A DNA stretch of 64,000 nt from Eleginops maclovinus. Taxonomy: Eukaryota; Chordata; Actinopteri; Perciformes; Eleginopidae. Below are positions 1 through 39,546 of this stretch, one piece after another. Made by a program: the position numbers and the translations under genes. The notes below the pieces were generated by a model. That model searched no databases, was not told the DNA's origin, and worked only from the letters and a program-made list of their open reading frames with translations. The stretch covers positions 21,721,078 to 21,785,077 of the forward strand of contig NC_086367.1 of NCBI RefSeq assembly GCF_036324505.1. Direction: 5' to 3'. The stretch's first letter is position 1; the number at the start of each line of letters is the position of its first letter.

Positions 1-81
1 AAACGTCGTTTTTTTGTTGTCTGTTTTTAATCCACCCGCCCACACAAGTCATTTTCTCATTTTCTATTTTTTTCTTCCTTT

Positions 82-87
82 TTTATT
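82..87 (-). terminator. candidate poly(A) signal AATAAA for ppp2r5e
   Basis: AATAAA on the minus strand about 350 nt after the stop codon, followed 35-50 nt later by a GT-rich stretch (cttgtgtgggcggg), as expected of a cleavage-site downstream element. It may be a proximal site only, since vertebrate PPP2R5E 3' UTRs can be long. Confidence 0.4.
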
Positions 88-328
88 ATTATTGTTTTGT
101 TTTTCTGTTTGCAATAATATCAGTTTAAAGGGAAAAAAAATTATTTACAGTGCTGTTGAAATCATGAAAACAGACGTGATGAATCTACTGTAAAGTAAGT
201 CGCACAAACACAGGAGAAAAAAAAAAACATAAGAAAAAAAACAATTTAGAAACCAGCGGGCTCTCCGTGTCCATCCAGAGACGGCGGCCTGTATCGGGGA
301 TTTCTCAGAGCTGACATGGCTGATGTTG

Positions 329-424
329 AGGGGGTCGGGGGGGGGGGGAGTCGGGGTCAGGATGGAGGGGAGGGGGAGTCACAGGGGGAGAGAGGAGGGG
401 AGTTGGGCAGAGGGGGGAGCGCGG
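329..424 (+). repeat. G-rich low-complexity tract, including a run of 12 G
   Basis: Nearly pure purine with many G3-G6 runs and G12 at 337-348 on the plus strand, so the ppp2r5e transcript carries a C-rich tract just after its stop codon. Several G runs lie within quadruplex-forming spacing on the plus (template) strand. Confidence 0.8.
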
Positions 425-435
425 CGCTGTCTTCG

Positions 436-28239
<27,804 letters not shown>

Positions 28240-28901
28240 AGCCCTGCTGGGAGGGGGGGGGAGAAACACACATTTAATACAATCATATTAGACATGAGTT
28301 CAGAGGGCAGAGTGATTAACCAAACACAGTATTGAAAGTGTTGCAGAATCGAAACATAACAAATGATTTCTTAACAGCAATTCTATCCTATTCGATACCA
28401 GTCAGTGTTCATGCGAAGAAGACTTTCACATTAAAACGCAATCAATTAAGTGATTCAAGACTTTTTAAAGAGCCTCTGAATGAATGGAGCCCCTATGTGT
28501 TAACTATTAAACACACTATGACTGATTGGATCTATAAATGAAACAATTAGGGAATTATTTGTTAAATATTAAATCAGATTATGATGAAATGACGCATCAA
28601 CAGGGGTCTTTTTCTATCATAGAATATACATTAACATTAAAATGAGTATGACAAGACATTTTTTAACATCATCATGGAGCTACACTTCCATAACTTTTTT
28701 TTACAGTAGTCAGCTCATGAAAACATCCCCATTTTATTGTTGAATCCTGTGTCAGTCCACCTCCCTTCAGCATTTTTTGGCGTCACAACAAACCTGTGCA
28801 GACACAACAGACTTATTTTCCCTGCATGGGAAGCTTTTAACCCCTCAGTTGAAGCCTGGTAGACAAACACACTGCCTTCCCCTTCTACATGCCAACGGAC
28901 C

Positions 28902-28922
28902 CACACACACACACACACACAC
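28902..28922. repeat. (CA)n microsatellite
   Basis: 21 bp of CA. Confidence 0.9.
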
Positions 28923-31900
28923 TAGAAAACACCAGTCTGCCCACAACACTGGAGCAGTGGCTGGAGGCGTAGTCACATATGGAGGAAGCTGAGGAAACGT
29001 CCACTGCTCTGTGTTAGCTGCTGATTACATCTAAAAAAAACTTCTCACATACAGACAGGCAGACATACGTTTCACTGCAAACTAAAGCTAAACTACTTTC
29101 CTGAACCACACCCATTGAAAAAACACAAGTTGGGGTATATTTTTTTCAGTTGTCAGAGGGTATGAGGAACTGCCAAGAAAATTGGACGTTTTTTTGCATT
29201 ACAAAGTTTTACAACAGCAATTAAATGCTGATGTGACAATTTCCAATTCAGCACGTTAATACTGAACGTTACTGATGTTTGAATGTCTTTCTTGTAGTTG
29301 AAATAAAGGGGCTGTTAAAGAATAATTTGCGTGTGTTCTTGGAGTTTTTGGAGTCTTCTGACTGGACAATCAATGATCAAGGTGGCATCCATATACATTT
29401 CAGTGGCTGCTACAACGCGTGTTCATTTGGCGGATACATCACACACGCCCATTAGAGCAGCGGCGAGCCAGACGGTGTGCTGCAGGTTTAAATTTCATTG
29501 TTGTAAACACAGTAGTGCTAGCATGTCGACATGCAACCTGATATCAACCTAACATTTGATCACAAAATAACATGTCGCGAGCTATTCAGAAACTTTGTTC
29601 ACTGGATTCCTTCCAACATATTCAACTATTTAGTGATTCTTGTAAGTGTGGTTTAGTCTATTTCAAATTATGGAGGTGCACTGAAACGCTGCAGAGGTGC
29701 TTTAACCCTGTGTGCAGATACTATCAATTTCTGTATTTTGATGATGAATGCTAGCTACTAGGGGAGCCCGTCATGATCAGAAAAGTTAGATTAATATTGG
29801 CTTTTTTGAGAGGACAAGACAAAAAATCCATGATAACCCGATCGATTAGGATTTGATCTGCTGATGAACAAGAAACAAGGTGCCAAATTTCACAGATTCA
29901 TCCAATAGTTGATATATTTAATCTCTTGGACTAAAAACTGAGCTAGCATCTAACAAGGTAGGGACCGAATATCATTTCACGGTATCAATCTAATTATTGT
30001 CTTACTCTGTGTCAATAACCGACTTCCACATGAGCGAGGACCTAAGCGACACTAACGGGAGACTCTGATGTCCTGATGCAGGCCACACAAACTCAACTGG
30101 ATGACATGAAGGCTTTGGGAAGAATTACAACTGTAGCAGAAGCGGTTATGTAATAAGACGAGAATGAGACGCTGCAGGCCGTGCTCTGCGCGGGCTGCAT
30201 CTCTAATGCTCTGTCAAAGTCACACAGGCAGGCGTACAGTATGTCCTGGAGGCCCCGTTTATAACAGAGTGGACAGAGAAGGATAGGCAGCCGGACACAC
30301 TCGGCCTTTAGTGCAAACACACACACTAACACACCAGAGATCCAGATCCTGCTGCGTGACTAGCAGACAGTGGAAGCCTTTTGCAAGCTATGCGAGTCTG
30401 CACAGCTGATCTGTGATGAAGGATTGTTGAGCAGCATCGCATCTACATGTGGTTAGAGGCTGATTAATAAGTAGAATTTTAAATGTTTTAAAACTAGTAT
30501 CCTGGTTTACTGTAATGTGAGAGAAGCCTTAACTTCATAAGCAACTCTGCAGACGTGCCAAGTTAAAACAGCCAATAGGAAACGAATGCAGCATTCAATT
30601 CTTCCGTTGTTAGAATTTAAATGTCAACCTTATGAATGAAGCTTCAAACTATTTGGAACAGCCCTCAAAATAACTGACCTTTTATTCTTTTCCAGACCCA
30701 TATCTAGGCCCTACACAGGGTTTCCCCAATTACGCAATTTGTACAATGTGCCCTACTTTCCTGACTATTAACGAAGTTTTCCCAGACATTGCGATGTGAT
30801 GCTGATTAACTTAATTTGCTGTGACACAACTAATGTAGTTGGATTACGGATAAACCTTAGCCTGATGTAAAATACATGACCTGTATGATCTGGAGCCTAA
30901 TATTACACTTTTTTCAGGTGAAGCACGGCAACAGATCTCTTCAATAACGAATTTCAGACATTTTGGTAATCAATTAGTCATTAAAGTCAAATATCAAGCA
31001 ATAATTGCCCATTTTTAGCTCATCATAAAAGGTTAGAAATTGTTTTTTAACATTTACTATTCAATATCTTTGCATACTTGTATAAGACAACTTAAAACCC
31101 GACACCATTGGGCCTGAGGAACTTGTGTTAGGTATTAATCAGCATTTTACTGATCAATAAAGAAAACACTCTAGGGTTAAACCAACTTAGCCAGTCTCAA
31201 AAATGTAACCTGACATAATTACATACATTTCCTCTCACTAGGGCTCAGCGAAACTCTTTACTGCCACACCCTACAGACACATACTCGCATATGACAAAAC
31301 CAATCAGTCATGTGTCAACACAGCTCATTGTCTTTTCCTTAATAACCACATAGATGGCAATGCTCCATCTGAGTGAAGGCCTTCTGTTGGGCATCACTAG
31401 GGTGGGAAAACATCTCCAGCTGAACACTGATCTGTCCCGTGACTGGCTCGTAGCACACCATTACACTGTACAGTATCTGAACACACAACCCTAGTTGACC
31501 ATTTTGCCTTTCAAACTTTGGCACAGGGCTTCATTCAAATGACATACAAAGTGGGTTCCAACATCACGTCATGCCTGAGTGAGAAAAACACAACAAAAAC
31601 AAAAAAGCAAATTGACACCTGGACACCTGTTCAGCCTCGCCGACCTGACAAAGCAGCACGCCTCTGAGATGATCTGCAGGTAAGGGTTTGGAGTGGGACA
31701 GCTTTGGTTTGTATCACTATAAGGAGTTGAATCCACAATTCCAGGCGTTGTTGTGCGGATGCTGGGGAGCACAGCCTGCTAACAAATATCCCAAACTGTT
31801 TATCTCAAGGGCTAAAGGGGAGTTTTCTGATTCTAATTCAAACTGACGGTGTGAGAATGGAGGTTGTGACTGAGCGGAAACAATTTGTTTGATAATTAAT

Positions 31901-32130
31901 TAGTTGTTTGCCAGAACATTTAACCATTGAAATGTTTGTTTTTGTTATTTTCTGACCAAAAACAGCTTCTCCAAGGTAAGGATTTGGCACTTTTCTATTT
32001 TAAATAAATGTTTAGTGAATATCTTTGTATAATAATATAATAATTCCAAATTTTAACGCATATTTCTGGATGCAAATGTCCTCTGTTTTGTAACATTTGA
32101 ATGTTGAAAGTTATGGGTTATTATTGTAGT

Positions 32131-32200
32131 TTAAGAAATCAGAAATCTTATTTGTCCCACCGCAGGGGAATCTACAGCGTTACAGCAGCAAAGGTACACT
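32131..32200 (+). mobile_element. possible LINE/SINE 3'-end fragment
   Basis: The stretch 'ttatttgtcccaccgcaggg', then gaatctacagcgttacagcagcaaagg, resembles a tail common in fish retroposons (ttatttgtcccnnggggaaattacngcgttacagcagcaaag). Short and degraded. Confidence 0.35.
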
Positions 32201-32705
32201 GCATATACAAGGCACACGGAAAAAGAGGATACTTTTGTATAAAACAAAAAGGCGAGCATACGTTATTAAAAAATATAAGCATTTAAGCAAAAACAAATAA
32301 GTACAACATGGTAAAAGAATAAGTAGCAGTATTTGAAATCATAAGGAGTATTGAAAAGCTGTGGATTGATTGTACAATTTGTGATTGAGTGCTGCAAATA
32401 CAATGACTACTAACAAAGCCAAACACTACCCTCACGTACACAGTGCACCCTAACACAACTTCAAATCTCTTCCAAAAATGATTTCATACTGCCAGTCAGC
32501 TTCACTAAGCTCTGATCAAACACGCTGCTGCATTTTGGGATGCAACGGTGAAGTTGTACAGTCAGTGACCCCTAGCTACATCACCAATGGCAACGATGAA
32601 ACATCTGAAGAGCTGTCAACGCTTCCATGCTTTCACCAACAAGTGAAAACCACCACGGACAATCTACAGCCTCTGAAATACCTTAAAGTACAAACTCGAG
32701 CTTAC

Positions 32706-32790
32706 CTGTGCGAAGGGGCACTGGAGTCCCCATGTACAACCATCAGACACTCAATGTCTACCTCTCTGTGTGACTAGGCGGCTAATAGCA
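32706..32790 (-). other. possible alternative 5' exon of ppp2r5e
   Basis: On the minus strand an ATG (ATGGGGACTCCAGTGCCC) is followed by CGCACAG and a strong donor gtaagc at 32705. The ATG frame does not join in phase to the exon at 28243, so it could only add 5' UTR with a short upstream ORF. The 5' limit is unknown. Evidence is the donor alone. Confidence 0.2.
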
Positions 32791-33171
32791 ATAAACACTC
32801 CAACACACGAGGGACAGCGAGGCTACGGCGGCTGGTCAGGCGTATGGCAACCGAGCACCAAAGCCGTTCCCCTCCCATGCCTCTTACATAAGAGCCCAGA
32901 TGACATCCAAACAGGATCAGGGAGGGTGGGATTAAAGAACAAGGAGGAAGGAGAGAGGAGGGGGCACAGCCAACAAGAGGGAGAGCAACAGAAAGGGAGG
33001 AAGAGGAGGGAGGTAGCTGCTGTACGACAGGAAGTCGACAAATGGCAGAGCTGAAGTGAGGGAACAAACACAAACACACACATGGGAGATATAAAGGAGG
33101 CTGGCAGGAGGAAGCCTCAAGGAACTCCAGGAGGCGCAGAAAGCAAACACACTCGGTATGAATGAGTTGTT

Positions 33172-33503
33172 CTTGCAATTAGGGCTGGGCGATATGGCCT
33201 AAAAAAAAAAATCCCCGAGATCACCCGGGGTGTTGTTTGATCTAAGTCTGACGCCGTAAACGCAAACCAATTCCAAATTACGGATAACACTGTGCCTTTC
33301 TTCCCTACTCGCTGCTATGTTGTTTAGTGTATCTCTATGGCAAACGTGCGCGTGGCACAGGGGGAGGGTTGAGCCTATTAGGAACTACGGGAGCGTTCGC
33401 GGATGTTGAAGAGAAACCCCGGTTTTCATTCAAACAAGTCGACGTAAACTACAAACTCGAGTTAATCGATAAAGTGGATTTATCGCCCAGCCCTACTTGC
33501 AAT
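33172..33503. mobile_element. 316-bp hAT-type MITE with perfect TIRs and 8-bp target duplications
   Basis: Element 33180-33495 begins tagggctgggcgata and ends tatcgcccagcccta, a perfect 15-bp inverted repeat. It is flanked by the direct repeat cttgcaat (33172-33179 and 33496-33503). An 8-bp duplication and TAGGG-type ends are typical of the hAT superfamily. No transposase, so mobilised in trans. Confidence 0.9.
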
Positions 33504-35432
33504 ACCTCTAAACTAACTAAACTGTCAAATGATAGCATTCAGTCCTGATTCACTCAACTAAAACAGGGAAATCACTTCAAGAAATTGTGAAATGTAACCT
33601 TTAACTTCATTGGGACAATATTTAAGCTGTGGCATAACATTTATGATATTTCATAGTGTCATATAATGATCACCATAACCACATCTACTGGGACACTGAA
33701 AGGTGTCTCAGTAGGTGTGCCAACAATCATCCATTCCCAGAAAAAGGGGTTAACTGCAAATAGTGTCCCAATTGTATTCCTTAATAAATAAAAAAGGAGA
33801 AAAAATGCTTCAAAATGTTCATGTAAATAAGAAAAAGCTCTAAAAATCGTTGTAATGCGTGCACGGACGCCATTACACATATATGGGTGATAAAAAATGT
33901 TTATACAACTACAGATTAACAGGAAAGGACTCAAATATAATCTGTGTTGGACTTTTCATCCTACTGTTTTAGCTCAGATACCCGGGCACAAACTTTAATA
34001 CAAATGTTTAAAACCCAATGTAAAAAGGGAAGCTTCCTTCACGACAAATACAGGACATGTCCGTGTCCTTAGATCAATGTACTAAGGTTAAGCCAAAAGC
34101 TCAACCTCAACATAGCAGGCCATTACTGACGTCCAAGAGCAAGAAGTTACTGATAAGTAGATAAGTGATTCCAGCCACTAATAATATCAGATTGAATCAC
34201 AGATGTACCATTTCAAACCGTTCTACTACTCACATCTTCGTAGTGCGTTCTGTAGCCATTCTGACTTGCTGCAATGTGACGGCACATCTGATTGGTATGA
34301 TTCATTGAACGGATAATTACACTGATCGCCCAGTCAAGAAGAAATGAACTCCGCAACTTTCAGACACACACATATACGAAGCCACCCAGAGCTGATAAGA
34401 AAGAGGCAGTGAATACACACCAGGGTCATCATAAACACAGGAGACTTTGGATGTTGAGCTATCTGAGCAGTGGCTGGACCTGCCCCTCTACACAATGTGA
34501 CATATAAAAGCCTTGAAGATGAAACAGCATGACAGTATCTAAAGTAAAGAGTACGCCCACACATAAAAAAACACACACACTGGCATTGCAAATACCATCA
34601 CATATAATGCATAATGCCACACCTGGCCTCTGGCATGCTACTGTCATTCATTGAAAACCAACAGGGCCGAGGACAGGTGGAAAAAAAAGCTAAAGTCCCT
34701 AATTAAGTATATTTGGATTTGGAGAGATTTCTACTTTCCTGTAATATTTCCCACTACTTTATACTTCTACTCAACTACATTTCAGAGGCAAAACACATTG
34801 TACTTTTGGTACTTCAAATACAGTTTGAATGCAGGACTTTTACCTGTCTCCTAGTGTTTTTATACTGAAGTAAAGCTCATTTCATGGAAGTAAAATACCT
34901 CTAAATCTAGCACTGATTCTAACCCCTCATCTCTTTCTATCTGAACCTCTCACTCGTCACCATGCATGTTTCTCCCTCTCATCATCCATGTCACTAGGGT
35001 GTCATTAGTGGTGATGATCTCCCTGACTGCTCCTACACACACACTAAACGTTGAAACAATGGACGCCTGTACAAATAAAACATGACAGACCGGTGGCATA
35101 TTCAGAGTTTGTGAGACATACAATCTTAGTGCAAAGCCAGTCAAAGTTCATCTCGGATGATCGCCACACATTTGACAGTTGGCTTCACTTGACATGAAAG
35201 CTAAACTTGTCTCAGGCCAGATTCACAGGGCTTTTTCCTTCAACCTATGGGTTCATTTAACATCAGGATTTTAATATCAGGCAAACCTGCCCACTGCTTC
35301 CTAACATCAGAAGGATCAGCCTCTAACCTACCACCTATGACATAACACAATAAGGATAATATCCATTTACACTCGACCTGACGTTACTTATTGACCGTTA
35401 TCAGCTAGAGCATCAAAGTATGCCATCCGTCT

Positions 35433-36922
35433 CAGAGGTGGAATCTAACTAAGTACATTTACTCAATTACTTTTTTAAGGTAAAAGTACTTTACATCAGT
35501 CTTTCCTTTTCAATTCTCTTTCTAAATCTATTTCACTAATATTGTATTTGACTACATATAAGGCTTTATTCACTTTACTATTACTTTAATATTTTTGCAC
35601 AGAGGACATATGAATGGTTTGGCTGTAAGAGCAACTTTTTAGAAAAATGTTTAAGTGATCTTCTCTTATATTAAAACTTGATTGATTTTAATTTACTTTT
35701 GAATATGTGTAAATGTATTTTTTTCCAACTCAGGGTTTCCAATGTGTGCTGGAAGAAACAAACCTTCTGGAGGTCTTAATTTAAACTATTAAATCATAGG
35801 ACTAGTCACTACTGAAGACGTTTTACAACCCACACAACTGATATATTAAAAAGGACAGAATAACCCGTGGATAAAGCATAATGAAAACAATAGTTAATAT
35901 CACAAATAAGCTCCACCTCAATTACCTACAACTGTAAACTTGTGCTTTATATTAATGCATGGTTAATAATAATAACCAAATAATATAACATATTAGCAGT
36001 TTAATAAAAATACATAGGCAAAGAAACAGAGGGGAACTTTTTCTACTTCTAATACTCAAAGTAAAGTGTTCTTGACACTTCCATACGATAAATGCAGTAG
36101 TTTAAAGTAACTCAATACATTTACACAGAGCTGTACTAAAGTAGAATTTTGAGGGACTTTATTTGAGTATTTCAATTTCTGTGCTGCATTGTACTTCTAC
36201 CAAACTACAATTCAGGTTGAAATCATTTACTTTTACTTCACTACCTTAAGTTACTTTGCAGACGTGGATTAATGATGTGAGATATAAACAACAATTTTAT
36301 AAAACTTCAGTTACATTTGGAGTAAGCTAAAACTAGCTGCACCTTTACCAGCTTTGATCCACATATTAATGCATCAGTCATTATAATCAAAACATATTAG
36401 ATATATTATTCTGAAATGGGCAGATCTGCATTAGGAGAACTTTTCATTTTGATGCTGATACTTTTGCAGTTTTACTTGACTAACATTTCCTATGCAGGAC
36501 TTTTACTTGCAACTGAGTATTCCTACACTCTGGTAGTTTTACTTTTATTTAAGAACACAATGAGAGTACTTCTTCCACCTCTGGTTAATGTAACATATCC
36601 AATTAATGACTTTTACTTGTAACAGAAAATACCTACACTCTGGTTGTTCTACTTTTACTTAGGTACAAGATTTCTGTACGTGAACCATCTCTAGTTAAAT
36701 GAAGTATCATTTCCAATGCATCACTTTTACTTGAAACAGTATTCCTACACTCATGTACTTCTATTTTTACTCGAGTACAAGTTCTGAGTACTTCTTCCAC
36801 CCCTGGTTAAATAAATTAACATTTCCAATGAATGACTTCTACCGGTAACCGACTATTGTTGCATTGTGGTATTTGTACGTTTACTTATGTAACGTTTTCT
36901 AATTATTTTCCCACCACCTGTA
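35433..36922. mobile_element. TACTT-rich non-autonomous hAT-like element with tandem 3' units
   Basis: Begins cagaggtggaatctaactaa. The matching inverted end ttccacctctg lies at 36573-36583 (11 bp perfect). The interior is full of acttttacttnagtac motifs. Four related units of about 112 bp start near 36498, 36608, 36722 and 36834, and two later unit ends read ccacccctg and ccaccacctg. No convincing target duplication. A related fragment lies at about 34700-34870. Confidence 0.6.
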
Positions 36923-37402
36923 TCAGCTACATATATTAAAAAATCAAGTCGTTTTTTTTTTAGAAGAGCTGTCGTTAGCTTGGCCATGTTGGGCCTGGCA
37001 GCAGCAAAGCAGCATATTATTCAAAACTTGACAGCGCGATAACCTCACCAACGTTAGCCAGTTAGCTAGCTAGCTAGCAACGATAGCTTCCCGATTAACC
37101 GTTACAGAGCGTCTCAATTTGACGCTTTCAACGTTAGCTAGTTGTCTCCTCATAGCACACAAAGCAAATAAATATTACTGACATTGAGACGATTTGTCGT
37201 ATTATCAAAGCTCTCCAGTTTTATTAAAGAAAAAATGCATTTTAAGATAGCTAGCTAACGTTAGCGCTACGGCTATCGCGGGTTAGCTCAAGTTGTAGCC
37301 TTTAGCTTGTTAGCCACCAGCTAGCTTCCAGTGATTCTTGCAAAAACACAACATTTAGATAAAATCTAAATATTTACATGAATGCTAATAAAATAACATT
37401 AC

Positions 37403-37572
37403 CTGGGCGGACTTGGGCGATCACCCATCATCCCAGATGTAAATACAGGGGGAAGGGGAGCAGTGCTAATGCTAAGTGACAGACCGGGGAAACACACACC
37501 GTCCCGAGTCCCGAGCCCGACAAGCTGCAGCCGACCGACTGGCTGTTAGCTCTCCAATCGTAGTACTTTACC
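37403..37572 (-). other. ppp2r5e: ppp2r5e 5' exon with possible in-frame upstream start
   Basis: The minus strand carries ATGATGGGT (37431-37423), then codons for D-R-P-S-P-P and AG before donor gtaatg at 37402. Spliced to the 28243 acceptor (GGCT ATG) it stays in frame and adds about 11 residues (MMGDRPSPPRA) before the usual Met. An in-frame TAA lies upstream near 37548. The second ATG has A at -3 and G at +4. A competing donor, ATCAAG|gtaaag at 37572/37571, would end a first exon earlier and leave the extension out. Which is used cannot be decided from sequence. Confidence 0.5.
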
Positions 37573-38070
37573 TTGATCCTCTTGTGGGTTTTGCAACGGA
37601 GACGGCGGCGGAGTTTATCCTACGTTTGGAAATATATCGGGGCTAACAGGCTACCTCCAGCACGGTGCAGAAACAGCCTTTTCCCCCAAGCAGCAGCAGC
37701 GGGCAAAACAGCAGGAAAATCTGGCCTGAAAACAGCCAAACCCACGAGTACCCGTTTTCCTTCCAACGGAATAATCCTCAAACTCCCATTAATAACAAAA
37801 CACGGCTGTATAAAAAACGATTACGCAATTACATTCCTGTTACTGATTCAATTGCCTGTCTTCCCCAAACCCCTGGGTTTTTGGTGTTTTATCCTTTAGC
37901 TCGTTTATAATTCGGGGCTGGTTTCTTTTTCACCCTATTGTCAACACTGGCTGGGTTAGACCATGGCACACATAACAGAGCCGCACATTAGCTTGCTAGA
38001 CGGGTTAAACATCGACGTACGACGCCGATTGGCTAGCCGGAGCAATGTCAAGCGCTGTGATTGGACAAGA
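37573..38070 (-). promoter_or_regulatory. ppp2r5e promoter region
   Basis: Relative to minus-strand transcription there are two CCAAT boxes (attgg on plus) at 38028-38032 and 38060-38064, spaced 32 bp as is common for NF-Y, and a TATAAA at 37919-37914 about 110 bp downstream. The area is GC-richer with many CpG. The transcription start is inferred, not observed. Confidence 0.5.
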
Positions 38071-39470
38071 GGCGATGTCAATCAAAGTGCAAGAGCCTGA
38101 AACTGATGGTTAGGTGGAGGGGAAGGGACAAGGAAAGAGATATCGGGGCTGAAAGCAAAGTGTGTTTGTGCGGAGTCTCCAACACACAGCATGTAGGAAT
38201 GAGGCTAAACCTGTACGAGGCCCAGCCCTTTGCTTCTACACTTTTTTACCCGCACTTTTGACGAACAGGCTTTATAGTAGGTTTATGATATGTCCAGCAC
38301 GCTGCAGCGCGGTGTCAAGGAAGAGTGGATTTCTGTGCAAGCCCCTAGATTACAGAGGGATATGTTAGCAGGGAGAGTGTTACATAACTTAAACATATAC
38401 TGTCTATGAATATAGCCAGTGCTAGGGAAAGGGGGGTGAAGGGTGGGCAAGGTGTTCCCTTACCTTACTTGTACTTTACTACTGTCGGCCTATTTATATT
38501 TGAACTTCTGCTTTATACTTCTTTGACAGCAATTAGGGTCACTGTAGGTAAAAAAAAAAAGAAGATACTGAGCCAGGGGAAGTCTGTAAATTAATATTCA
38601 GAGGAACAACTAAACATGTGAAAGATTATAGGCATTACATTTACAAAAAAATCTGAAAATCACTGGAATAAAAAACACAAATTTGTGAAAAGAACATTTT
38701 TTTTAATTTTCTTTCTGAACAAGTTCCCATTGGCTCACTTCCCAAAATGGAACGCCGCACAAACACCTAAGTAAAAGTAAGACGGTGAAACGTGATATAA
38801 AACACTAGAAATCATAATTTGAACATGTGATATAATTCACTTCTGCATTGTCTTGTAAATCCTCAATCATGACAATAACAATAAGTCCAGCTTCCTTTGG
38901 TAATATGGTAATTATGGTCTAAAATCAAAGTGTTTCCTTTATGCTGAATCCAATTGTAAAGTATAAGACTGTTTTTGAAACTTTCAATTGTGGCTCTTTG
39001 CCATTTTTCTCTCGAAACAAGCTCTTTTTGTGATATATTATACCAGTATACTTACAGTATCAGCCATAAAAGCAGGTGTAGTTACAGTGCTTTTTATTTT
39101 ACTGCTCCTGAAGATTCATTTTTATAATTTTTCCAGAAATGTTAAAAACTAAACTGCTTCAAAGATACCTGAAAGGGTTTACCCAGTTTCAGTTTGACCG
39201 CCCAAAAAATGCAATCTTTTCTGCGCTATTAAGTAAAATATTGGATCATTATTTTAAATGTTATCAGGAGGATACTTCTGATTCTCCGCTAAAGTTATCT
39301 CTTCCCCGGTAATATCATTTTAATAGTCATGACTCTCACCATGTGTTTTGTTTTATTACAACAGGTTGTTAGCTTTGATGGATAAAATCATTTCCATAAA
39401 ACTCTTCTCCCTCATGCGAGTAAAGATGTTGCTTCACCAACTTCAATCACTGCAGGACGTCTGTGGAGTC

Positions 39471-39508
39471 GCGCGCGCACACACGCGCACACACGCACAC
39501 ACACACAC

Positions 39509-39544
<36 letters not shown>
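39471..39544. repeat. mixed (CG)/(CA)n microsatellite
   Basis: Starts gcgcgcgcacacacgcgcac and continues as CA with scattered CG for 74 bp. The alternating purine-pyrimidine sequence with CG at one end favours Z-DNA. Confidence 0.95.

Positions 39545-39546
<2 letters not shown>

Larger units (their letters stand above)
1..435 (-). other. ppp2r5e: ppp2r5e 3' UTR (continues beyond the window)
   Basis: Non-coding sequence directly downstream of the TAA. It is C-rich in the transcript (G-rich on plus, 329-424) and AT-rich beyond about 240. The 3' end cannot be fixed because the window stops here. Confidence 0.7.
28244..37402 (-). other. ppp2r5e: ppp2r5e first intron (about 9.2 kb)
   Basis: Between the 5' exon and the start-codon exon. 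It holds a CA repeat, a purine-rich tract at 32930-33060, a clean hAT-type MITE, a TACTT-rich hAT-like element and many gctagc/gttagc motifs near its 5' end (37050-37320). A donor-like site at 32706 could mark an alternative first exon. No other coding sequence recognised. Confidence 0.7.

Noticed and set aside
32774..33178. 134-codon minus-strand ORF
   Set aside because: Arises from a purine/pyrimidine-biased tract. Leu/Ser/Pro-rich shadow sequence without family similarity.
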